Notes under the pieces: generated by a model
The model's database searches: none
Told to the model about the DNA's origin: nothing
Seen by the model: only the letters and a program-made list of their open reading frames with translations
From: Actinomycetes bacterium
Lineage (GTDB): Bacteria > Actinomycetota > Acidimicrobiia > Acidimicrobiales > Acidimicrobilacustridaceae
NCBI GenBank assembly: GCA_029782145.1
Contig: JAKOVH010000016.1
Span: forward strand, 186,001 to 250,000
Reading direction: 5' to 3'
DNA length: 64,000 nt
Position numbers and translations under genes: made by a program
Shown here: one piece after another, positions 55,130 through 62,182 of the stretch
How positions within the stretch are numbered: position 1 is the stretch's first letter
Layout: the number at the start of each line of letters is the position of its first letter

Positions 55130-56374
55130 TCAGCGGGCCGGGCAGCCGTCGTAGCCACCGGGCGGCGTGCACGCCCGGCCGAGGGTGGTGATCACGGTCC
55201 GGTAGGTGACGACCCAGCGCCCGTCCTGGAGGATCGCCTCGCCCTGCTGGCCGAAGGTGAAGGTGCCGCTGGGAAGCACCGCGGTGAGCTCCATGGTGAT
55301 GCTCGCCCGCTCGGGGCTGACGAACGTGAGCCGGCTCAGCTCTGTCCGGTTGCCGCTGCCGTCGCCGGCCGCCGCCGCGCCCGACTGGCGGGCCGCGGTG
55401 GCGAACATCTGCTGGTATTCGGCCGCCTTGGTGGCGCCGTCCTCGAGGTTCGGGTACGAGCCGTCGGCCGCCTGCACGTCGAACCCGGCCACCGCCGCGG
55501 CGATCTGCTCCTCGGCCGACGCACGGTCCGTCGGCGGCTGCTCGGGCACGGTCGTCGACGGTGCGATCGAGGTGGACGGGACCATCGTCGAACCGGATGC
55601 GGCCTGGGCGACCGAGTCGGCCATCGACGGATCGATCCGGTGCACCAATGCCCCCAGGCCGGCGATGTAGTCGTCCCATGCCGGCTGCTCCACGACCCTG
55701 AGGGCCGCCGTGCTCGACACGATCGGGAGATCGCCGCCGGTGGGCGGTGTGCAGGGGTCCTCGGTGTTCCCGTCGGGCACCAGGTTCATCGCGTAGGAGC
55801 CCTGCATCCACATCGACATCGGTGCGCCGCGATAGCCGGTCACCATCGTCCCGGCGCTCGTCCCGTCGCCCGACGCGCTGATCGAGGCATTGCTGCACGC
55901 CACGGCCACCGAGCCGAACGGCGGGATGTCGACGACCAGCGCACCGAGCTCCGATCGCCACCGCTCCATGACCGCGACGGTGTCGCCGAAGTCGGTGCTG
56001 TAGCGCCTGAGGATCATGACCTTCCCCTGCGTGTCCCGGTACTGGAAGCCATAGGAGTCGCCCATCACCCACGCCTGCAGGACCGTCGCATCCTCCGGAG
56101 GCAGCACGTAGGTGTCGTTCGTCGAGCCGCCGGTGGCGAGGTCGATCGTGGCGTCGTCGCCCTGTCGGTTCAGCACCACAGCGGCCGAGCCGAGGACCAG
56201 CACGACCATGGCGGCGGCCGCCACCATCCACGTGCGGCGTCGGCGCCTGGCCGAGGCCGCCGACGCGATGGTCGACCACTGCGTCGGCGTGGCGTGCACG
56301 CCCTCGCTCAACGCGTCGAGGTCGAGGCCGTCGAAGGCGTCGGCGGACAGGTCGTGGTCGTCACGCTCAGCCAT
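55130..56374 (-). CDS. Membrane-anchored protein paired with an ECF sigma factor (possible anti-sigma)
   Basis: This 414-residue protein has a 45-residue cytoplasmic N-terminus, one membrane helix (WMVAAAAMVVLVLGSAAVVL, about 49-68) and a large external part with a Ser/Thr/Pro linker in the middle. Four Cys in the external part could form two disulfides. It lacks the HxxxCxxC zinc motif of ZAS anti-sigma factors. Its start overlaps the sigma-factor stop by 8 nt, the usual arrangement of sigma/anti-sigma pairs. Confidence 0.65.
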   Translation of the reverse strand: MAERDDHDLSADAFDGLDLDALSEGVHATPTQWSTIASAASARRRRRTWMVAAAAMVVLVLGSAAVVLNRQGDDATIDLATGGSTNDTYVLPPEDATVLQAWVMGDSYGFQYRDTQGKVMILRRYSTDFGDTVAVMERWRSELGALVVDIPPFGSVAVACSNASISASGDGTSAGTMVTGYRGAPMSMWMQGSYAMNLVPDGNTEDPCTPPTGGDLPIVSSTAALRVVEQPAWDDYIAGLGALVHRIDPSMADSVAQAASGSTMVPSTSIAPSTTVPEQPPTDRASAEEQIAAAVAGFDVQAADGSYPNLEDGATKAAEYQQMFATAARQSGAAAAGDGSGNRTELSRLTFVSPERASITMELTAVLPSGTFTFGQQGEAILQDGRWVVTYRTVITTLGRACTPPGGYDGCPAR

Positions 56375-56906
56375 GGCGCTCGTCCTCCAGTCGCTCGCGC
56401 AGCGCGGCCAGGCCGCGGTGCAGGTGGGCCTTGACGGTGCCCTCGGCGATCGACAGCTCCCGGGCCGTCTCGGCGGTCGACAGGCCGCCGAAGTACCGCA
56501 GGGCCACCACCTCCCGCTGGCGCACGGGCAGCGCCGCCAACGCCGCCAGCACGGCCTCGCGCCGGGCGTTCGACGCGGCGGTGGCCTCGGCCGACGGCTC
56601 GGTGCCCGCGGGCCGCAGGGGGACGACCTTGCGGCGGAAGCGGCTGCGGCACAGGTTCACCACGGCCGAGCGCACGTAGGGCAGCGGGTCGTCGTGGTCG
56701 CGCACGTCGCCCCAGCGGGCCAGCGTGCGCACGAACGCCTCCTGCACGATCTCCTCGGCGCCGTCGTCTCGTCCCAGGATCGTGCGGGCGAGGCCGACGA
56801 GCCTCGGGTAGGCGTCGAGGTAGAGCGCCTCCAGCGGCGTGGTCTGGCTGACCACGACCACCGGTTCGGGCGCCTCTGACCCGAGGACCTCCAGACCGTC
56901 CGCCAC
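56367..56906 (-). CDS. ECF-type RNA polymerase sigma factor
   Basis: This 179-residue protein has region 2 (YLDAYPRLVGLARTILGRDD, then QEAFVRTLARWGDV) and region 4 (LAALPVRQREVVALRYFGGL, STAETARELSIAEGTVKAHL), the SigE-like ECF pattern. The GTG at 56906 is preferred because GGGGGGAG lies just upstream; an ATG at 56948 is 14 codons earlier in frame. It is co-expressed with the membrane protein that follows. Confidence 0.92.
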   Translation of the reverse strand: MADGLEVLGSEAPEPVVVVSQTTPLEALYLDAYPRLVGLARTILGRDDGAEEIVQEAFVRTLARWGDVRDHDDPLPYVRSAVVNLCRSRFRRKVVPLRPAGTEPSAEATAASNARREAVLAALAALPVRQREVVALRYFGGLSTAETARELSIAEGTVKAHLHRGLAALRERLEDERHG

Positions 56907-57215
56907 CGTGGCTCCCCCCGCCGCTGACCCCGTCACCGTCCATGCCATCACACGACGAGACGTCCGAGCGCCGGATCGGTGTACCGGCGCCGGCGCCCGC
57001 CGCCGTGCTCGAGCTCGTGCCCGGGCAGGCGGACGGGTTGGCGTGAGCGGGCGGGCCTGGTCGACCCGTGCGTGCTCGTCGGGCCGAGGGGTTCGCCGGT
57101 GGTGGTCGACGATGACTCGACGAAGCAGCCGGTCCGCCGGGCCACCTGATGCGCTGACTAGTGTCGCCAACCGGCGAACAAGGGGTTCGCCGGCATCGGT
57201 GCCAAGGAGGCTCCC
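56907..57215. promoter_or_regulatory. 309-nt intergenic region with promoter and repeated element
   Basis: This gap separates the divergent sigma factor and the SHOCT gene. The right side has a TAGTGT box (57159-57164) followed by the perfect inverted repeat CCGGCGAAC-AAGGG-GTTCGCCGG (57171-57193), which would lie at the 5' end of the transcript. The 12-mer GGGGTTCGCCGG occurs twice, at 57088-57099 and 57182-57193. No coding region is supported in this gap. Confidence 0.5.
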
Positions 57216-57614
57216 GTGGTTCTCGCAGCTGACTGGGGAGTGGGCGAGGTCCTGTGGACCTTCCTCTACTTCACCCTCATCTTCATCTGGATCTGGCTGG
57301 CCATCAGCGTCTTCATGGACATCTTCCGCAGCCACGACATGAACGGCTGGGTGAAGGCCCTGTGGGTGCTGTTCATCATCGTGCTCCCGTACCTGGGTGT
57401 GCTCATCTACCTGATCGCCCGTGGCGGCAAGATGCAGCAGCACGCCGTGGAGGCGGCCAAGCAGCAGGACGCGGCCATGCAGGAGTACATCCGCCAGGCC
57501 GCCGGCACGACGTCGAGCCCGGCCGACGAGCTGCACCGGTTGGCCGACCTGCGCGACCGCGGCGTCATCGACGAGGCCGAGTTCCAGCGGCTGAAGGCCA
57601 AGGTCATCGCCTGA
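57216..57614 (+). CDS. PLDc_N/SHOCT domain membrane protein
   Basis: This 132-residue protein has two membrane helices in the phospholipase-D-nuclease N-terminal pattern (LIFIWIWLAISVFMDIF, WVLFIIVLPYLGVLIYLIAR). A cytoplasmic helix and a C-terminal SHOCT motif (LADLRDRGVIDEAEFQRLKA) follow. SHOCT modules mediate oligomerisation; function is unknown. GTG follows a strong AAGGAGG. Confidence 0.85.
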   Translation: MVLAADWGVGEVLWTFLYFTLIFIWIWLAISVFMDIFRSHDMNGWVKALWVLFIIVLPYLGVLIYLIARGGKMQQHAVEAAKQQDAAMQEYIRQAAGTTSSPADELHRLADLRDRGVIDEAEFQRLKAKVIA

Positions 57615-57722
57615 CGGCGACCCTCTCGCGGTCGGTGCCGTCGCCGGCGCCGAACCGCCCCATCTGAACGACGACCACCACGAGGACGGCTCGGGTCGGG
57701 GGAGCGTGCGACCATCGCGGTC

Positions 57723-58598
57723 GTGACCCCGCCCGAGCCGTTCCCGTCCTCGCCGCCGGTCGGAGGCTCCGCGCCGGCCGTCGCCGACCCGTGGCGCCGC
57801 GCCGAGCGCAGCGCCGACCTGATCGCCGAGCGCCTCGGAGCCACGTTCGACATCGCCGTGGTGCTGGGGTCGGGCCTGGGCGCGGCGGCTGACCGCTTGG
57901 GCGATGCCGCCATGCCGATGGCCGACGCCGGCTTCCCTCCGACCGGGGTCCTGGGCCATGCCGGCACCCTCCTCGCCGGCACCGTCGGCGGAGCCCGGGT
58001 GCTGACCCTCGCCGGTCGGGTGCACCTCTACGAGGGCCACCACCCCCAGGCCGTCGTGCACGGGGTGCGCACCGCCGCCCGCCTCGGATGCCGTCGCCTG
58101 CTCCTCACCAACGCCGCCGGCGGTATCCGCCCCGATCTCGAGGTGGGCCAGCTCGTCGCCATCTCCGACCACCTCAACCTCACCGGCGCCAACCCCCTCA
58201 CCGGGAGCCACGACCTCCCTCACGACCGGTTCATCGACGTGACCGAGCTGTACCGGCTCGCCCCTGTGGTGGCCGACGCGGGCGGACTGGCCACCGGCGT
58301 CTACGCGGCCCTGCCCGGGCCCACCTTCGAGACGCCGGCCGAGATCCGCATGCTGGCCACCCTGGGCGCCGACCTGGTGGGCATGTCGACCGCGCTCGAG
58401 GCGCTGGCCGCCCACGCCCTCGGCGTCGAGGTGGGCGGGGTCAGCCTGGTCACCAACGCGGCGGCCGGGTTGGGCGGAGCGCTGAGCCACGAGGAGGTCA
58501 CCCAGGTGGGCACCGCCCGGGCCGCCGCGGTGGTCGACACCCTCGTCGCCGTGTGCGAGCGCCTGGCCTTGCTGACTCCGGGAGGCGAGCGCCCGTGA
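57723..58598 (+). CDS. Purine nucleoside phosphorylase
   Basis: This 291-residue trimeric-type PNP has VVLGSGLGAAADRLGD (phosphate-binding), GRVHLYEGHHPQAVVHGVRT, LLTNAAGGIRPDLEVGQLVA, GPTFETPAEIRML and GMSTALEALAAHALG. It cleaves purine nucleosides to base and (deoxy)ribose-1-phosphate. It overlaps deoC by 4 nt, coupling base salvage to pentose-phosphate breakdown. Confidence 0.94.
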   Translation: MTPPEPFPSSPPVGGSAPAVADPWRRAERSADLIAERLGATFDIAVVLGSGLGAAADRLGDAAMPMADAGFPPTGVLGHAGTLLAGTVGGARVLTLAGRVHLYEGHHPQAVVHGVRTAARLGCRRLLLTNAAGGIRPDLEVGQLVAISDHLNLTGANPLTGSHDLPHDRFIDVTELYRLAPVVADAGGLATGVYAALPGPTFETPAEIRMLATLGADLVGMSTALEALAAHALGVEVGGVSLVTNAAAGLGGALSHEEVTQVGTARAAAVVDTLVAVCERLALLTPGGERP

Positions 58599-59254
58599 CG
58601 AGCGACGAGCTGGCGAGCCGCATCGACCACACGCTGCTGGCGCCGGCGGCGTCGGCCGCCGACGTCGACCGGCTCTGCGACGAGGCGACCGAGCTGGGTG
58701 TGGCGGCGGTGTGCGTGTCGCCCACCCGCGTGGCGCAGGTGGCGCGGCGTTCGGCGGGCCGGCGCTGGGTGCCGTGCTCGGTCGTGGGCTTCCCGTCGGG
58801 TGCGCACCGGCCGTCGGTGAAGCAGGCCGAGGCCCACGAGGCGGTGCTCGCCGGTGCCGCCGAGCTGGACATGGTCGTGAACCTCGGCGCGGTGGCCGAC
58901 GGCGCGTGGGAGGTCACCGCCGAGGAGGTCACCCTCGTGCGACGCGCCATCCCCGAGGGCGTGCTGAAGGTCATCCTCGAGACGGCGGCGCTCAGCCCGC
59001 GGCAGCTCGAGACGGCGGCCCGGGTCGCCCTCGACGCCGGAGCCGACTACCTGAAGACCTCCACCGGCTTCCACCCCGCGGGCGGGGCCACGGTCGAGGC
59101 GGTGGCGCGGCTCGCCGAGCTGGCCGACGGGCGTGCCTCGGTCAAGGCCTCCGGCGGCATCCGCGACACCGCCACCGCGCTGGCGATGGTGGCCGCCGGC
59201 GCCGACCGCCTCGGCACCTCGTCCACCGCGGCGATCCTCACCCCCCTCCGGTGA
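58595..59254 (+). CDS. deoC: Deoxyribose-phosphate aldolase
   Basis: This 219-residue aldolase converts 2-deoxyribose-5-phosphate to glyceraldehyde-3-phosphate and acetaldehyde. The Schiff-base Lys154 lies in DYLKTSTGF, with Lys184 in SVKASGGIRD. GTG at 58595 overlaps the PNP stop by 4 nt. It is followed by a strong hairpin. Confidence 0.95.
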   Translation: MTSDELASRIDHTLLAPAASAADVDRLCDEATELGVAAVCVSPTRVAQVARRSAGRRWVPCSVVGFPSGAHRPSVKQAEAHEAVLAGAAELDMVVNLGAVADGAWEVTAEEVTLVRRAIPEGVLKVILETAALSPRQLETAARVALDAGADYLKTSTGFHPAGGATVEAVARLAELADGRASVKASGGIRDTATALAMVAAGADRLGTSSTAAILTPLR

Positions 59255-59261
59255 CCCGCCC

Positions 59262-59308
59262 AAGCTGGTTCTGATCGTTCCGGGTTCCGGAACGATCAGA
59301 ACCAGCTT
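59262..59308. terminator. Long perfect hairpin after deoC
   Basis: Two exact 22-nt inverted arms (59262-59283 and 59287-59308) flank a 3-nt GTT loop, 7 nt after the deoC stop. No T-tract follows. It ends 58 nt before the -10 box of the next gene. Confidence 0.65.
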
Positions 59309-59366
59309 CGGGTGGGGTGGGCTCGCCGACGACTGAGTCACCTGTCTGAGTTCGGTGGCGCGGGCG

Positions 59367-59372
59367 TAGGAT
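59367..59372 (+). promoter_or_regulatory. TAGGAT -10 box for the flavin oxidoreductase
   Basis: TAGGAT ends 6 nt before the GTG at 59379, with no ribosome site. A leaderless start is predicted. Confidence 0.5.
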
Positions 59373-59378
59373 CCGCCG

Positions 59379-61484
59379 GTGACCTACGGACACCTGCTCT
59401 CCCCGGGGGCCATCGGACCGATGGCGCTGCGCAACCGCGTCGTCATGCCGGCGATGGACCAGAACACCTGCGACGACGGCGAGATCACCGACGTCGTGGT
59501 GGCGCACTACGAGGCCCGGGCCAAGGGCGGGGTCGGGCTGTTGATCCTGGAGACCTCGGCGGTGGCGTGGCCCGTGGGCGCCACGTCGCTCCACCAGCCG
59601 GCGCTCTCCGACGACCGGTTCGTGCCCGGGCTGGCCCGCCTGGCCCATGCGCTGCACCGCCACGGGGCGAGGATGGTCGTGCAGGCGTGCCACCACGGCA
59701 AGACCGCCGGCGTCGACGCCATGCAGGACCGGGCCCAGCTCGTGCCGAGCGTGCCGCTGCCTCCCGAGGACGTCGACATCAGCGCCCTCACCACCGACGA
59801 GCTGATGCGGATGGCGGCGCTCACCGGCGGCAAGAAGGCCACGCAACGGGAGGCCACCGCCGACGACCTGGCGTGGGTCGTCGAGCAGTTCGCCGACGCG
59901 GCCGCGCGGGTGCAGCGCGCCGGCATGGACGGCATCGAGGTCCACGCCGCCCATGGCTACCTGCTGTCCACCTTCCTCTCGCCCCGGTTCAACCGGCGCA
60001 CCGACGAGTGGGGCGGGTCGGTCGAGAACCGGGCGCGGCTCATGACCGACGTGGTCAGGGCGATCCGGGCCCGCTGCGGCGACGGCTTCGCCGTGATCGT
60101 CCGCATCGACGGGCGCGAGTACGCCGAGGGCGGCATCACCCCGGAGCTGGCCGCCCACCACGCCGTGCTCGCCGAAGCCGCCGGTGCCCACGCCGTGCAC
60201 GTCTCGGCCAGCGCCCCCAACGCCCTCGGCGCCGGCTTCACCGACGGGCCGCTGCCGTGGCAGCCCGACCAGTACGTCGGCCTGGCCGCCGTGGTGAAGC
60301 AGTCGGTGCGCATCCCGGTGATCGGCGTGGGGCGGATCATGCCCGACGCCGCCGAGCGCCACCTCGCCGACGGCGACCTCGACTACGTGTCGATGGGCCG
60401 CCAGCTGCTGGCCGACGCCGAGATCCCCGCCAAGCTGCTGGCGGGGCGCCCCGACCTCGTGCGCACCTGCATCAACTGCTACGTGTGCGTGGCCCAGAAC
60501 TTCTGGGACGGCACGCCGGTGTGCGCGGTCAACGCCGAGCTCGGCCACTACGACGAGGGGCCGATCGAGCCGGCTGCCGAGCGGCGGCCCGTCGCAGTCG
60601 TGGGGGGCGGACCCGGCGGCATGGAGGCGGCGCGCGTGCTGGCGCTGCGGGGCCACCGGGTGACCCTGTTCGAGAAGGCGGCCGAGCTGGGAGGCACCGC
60701 TCGCTTCTCGTCGCTCACCACGCCGATGAACGCCGAGCTGGTGCGCTACCTGTCGACCTCGATCAAGGACCTCGACGTCGACGTGCGCACCGGCACCGAG
60801 GCCACCGCCGAGGCGATCCGGGCCCTCGGCATCGACAGCGTCGTGGTGGCCACCGGCGCCCGGCGCGAGCGGCCGGCTGTCCCCGGTGCCGACCTGCCCC
60901 ACGTGCTCTCCGGGGACGACCTGCGGGCCCTGCTCACCGGCGACGACCCCTCGGCGGCCGCCCGGCTCCCGTGGCACCGCCGGGCCGTGGTCGCCGCCGG
61001 GCGCCGCCTGGGGCTGATGTCGAGCATGGATCGGGTGCGGTCGCTGTCGAAGCGCTGGATGCCGATCGGCAAGCGGGTCGTGGTCGTCGGCGGGGGCCTG
61101 GTCGGCGTCGAGCTGGCCGAGTTCCTCGCCGAGCGGGGGCGGACGGTCACCGTGCTCGAACCCGGCGACAAGCTGGGCGTGGAGATGGCCCATCCCCGCC
61201 GGGCCAGGGCGCTGTTCGAGGCCAGGGCCCACGGCGTGGAGCTGGTGACGGGCGCCGAGCTGGAGGCCATCCACCCCGGACGCGTCGACTACCGGGTGGG
61301 GGAGCGGTCGCAGTCCGTCGACGCCGACCACGTCGTGCTGGCCAGCGGCGTCGTGCCCGACCCGACGGTGGCCGACCGGCTGGCCGCCGCCGGTCTCGAC
61401 GTGCACGTGGTGGGCGACGCGGGCGAGGTCGGCTACATCCAGGGGGCGGTGCGCAGCGGTCACCTCGTCGGTCGCTCGCTGTGA
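59379..61484 (+). CDS. NADH:flavin oxidoreductase, 2,4-dienoyl-CoA reductase (FadH)-like
   Basis: This 701-residue protein has an N-terminal Old Yellow Enzyme TIM barrel (LRNRVVMPAMDQNTCDDGEI, IEVHAAHGYLLSTFLSPRFN, RRTDEWGGSVENRARL). A [4Fe-4S] cluster follows with Cys364, Cys367, Cys370 and Cys382, then an FAD/NAD(P)H domain with two dinucleotide motifs (VVGGGPGGMEAARVLALRG, VVVGGGLVGVELAEFLAERG). This three-cofactor architecture belongs to 2,4-dienoyl-CoA reductase and trimethylamine dehydrogenase relatives. An insert near TGGKKATQREATADDLAW and the flanking repeats are noteworthy. Confidence 0.93.
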   Translation: MTYGHLLSPGAIGPMALRNRVVMPAMDQNTCDDGEITDVVVAHYEARAKGGVGLLILETSAVAWPVGATSLHQPALSDDRFVPGLARLAHALHRHGARMVVQACHHGKTAGVDAMQDRAQLVPSVPLPPEDVDISALTTDELMRMAALTGGKKATQREATADDLAWVVEQFADAAARVQRAGMDGIEVHAAHGYLLSTFLSPRFNRRTDEWGGSVENRARLMTDVVRAIRARCGDGFAVIVRIDGREYAEGGITPELAAHHAVLAEAAGAHAVHVSASAPNALGAGFTDGPLPWQPDQYVGLAAVVKQSVRIPVIGVGRIMPDAAERHLADGDLDYVSMGRQLLADAEIPAKLLAGRPDLVRTCINCYVCVAQNFWDGTPVCAVNAELGHYDEGPIEPAAERRPVAVVGGGPGGMEAARVLALRGHRVTLFEKAAELGGTARFSSLTTPMNAELVRYLSTSIKDLDVDVRTGTEATAEAIRALGIDSVVVATGARRERPAVPGADLPHVLSGDDLRALLTGDDPSAAARLPWHRRAVVAAGRRLGLMSSMDRVRSLSKRWMPIGKRVVVVGGGLVGVELAEFLAERGRTVTVLEPGDKLGVEMAHPRRARALFEARAHGVELVTGAELEAIHPGRVDYRVGERSQSVDADHVVLASGVVPDPTVADRLAAAGLDVHVVGDAGEVGYIQGAVRSGHLVGRSL

Positions 61485-61572
61485 TCGCTGCCGGCCCTTG
61501 CGGGTGATCGTGGGCCGCCCCTGGGGGTGATCGTGGCCCTCGCCTGCGCCTGATCGCGGCCCGCCCCGGCGT
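61481..61572 (+). repeat. Four tandem 23-bp repeats next to the mauE-like promoter
   Basis: Copies begin at 61481, 61504, 61527 and 61550, each 23 bp, sharing TGATCG at bases 2-7 and a following GGCC/GCC-rich half. Copy one includes the stop codon of the oxidoreductase. Copy four covers the expected -35 position of the promoter at 61587. Regular spacing without coding constraint suggests protein-binding sites. Confidence 0.7.
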
Positions 61573-61586
61573 CCGTGCCGGTGGCC

Positions 61587-61592
61587 TATCCT
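61587..61592 (+). promoter_or_regulatory. TATCCT -10 box for the mauE-like operon
   Basis: TATCCT ends 8 nt before the ATG at 61601; no ribosome site. A leaderless start is predicted, directly behind the 23-bp repeats. Confidence 0.5.
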
Positions 61593-61600
61593 CGGCGGCC

Positions 61601-62182
61601 ATGGTCCTCGGCGCGTTCCTCGGGGTGGCCGCCGGAGTGCTGGCCCTCGGCGGCCTCGCCAAGCTGCGGGGCCCGGAGGCCACCGTGCCCATGCTCCGGG
61701 CGCTGGGCCTGGCGGGCTCGCCGGCCCTCGCTCGCCTCCTCGGCCTCGTCGAGGTGGGGGTCGGGGCGGCCGCCTTCCTCGTCGGCGGCCGCGCCCTCGC
61801 CGCCGCGGTGGCGCTGCTCTTCGCCGTGTTCACCGTCGCCGTGCTGCGCCTGCGGGCCAGCGGCGACGCCGTCTCCTGCGGCTGCTTCGGTCGTTCGTCG
61901 GCGCCGCCCACGATGGTCCACGTGGTGGTCGACGCCGTCGCCGCGGTCGTGGCCGCGTCGGCCGCCGCGCTCGACGCGCCCGGCTACCTGTCGGTTCGCC
62001 CCGAGCTGCCCGCGGCCGGTGTCCCGCAGCTGGTGCTGACGGCGATCGCGGTGTGGCTGGCGGTGTCCGTGCTGACCGTGCTGCCCGAGGCGCTCGTCGC
62101 CGCCCGCCGTGTGCCGGTCGCCGAGGCCGAGCGCCGCGCCCGTGCCCTGCGCACCTTCACCGTGGAGTCGCCGCTGCCGTGA
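61601..62182 (+). CDS. MauE/DoxX-like membrane protein
   Basis: This 193-residue protein has four to five membrane helices and the conserved SCGCFGRSSAPP motif (two Cys in C-x-C-F-G) on a loop after the third helix, characteristic of MauE. In methylotrophs MauE is needed to make stable MauA, the disulfide-rich light chain of methylamine dehydrogenase. It overlaps the next gene by 4 nt (GTGA), and that gene encodes a MauA-like Cys-rich domain, so a maturation role for its partner is a strong inference. Confidence 0.82.
   Translation: MVLGAFLGVAAGVLALGGLAKLRGPEATVPMLRALGLAGSPALARLLGLVEVGVGAAAFLVGGRALAAAVALLFAVFTVAVLRLRASGDAVSCGCFGRSSAPPTMVHVVVDAVAAVVAASAAALDAPGYLSVRPELPAAGVPQLVLTAIAVWLAVSVLTVLPEALVAARRVPVAEAERRARALRTFTVESPLP

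Noticed and set aside
59379..61600. Mobile element carrying the oxidoreductase between a hairpin and tandem repeats
   Set aside because: No transposase, target-site duplication or matching terminal repeats. The hairpin arms and the 23-bp repeats share only a short GATC-type core, and codon use matches the neighbours.
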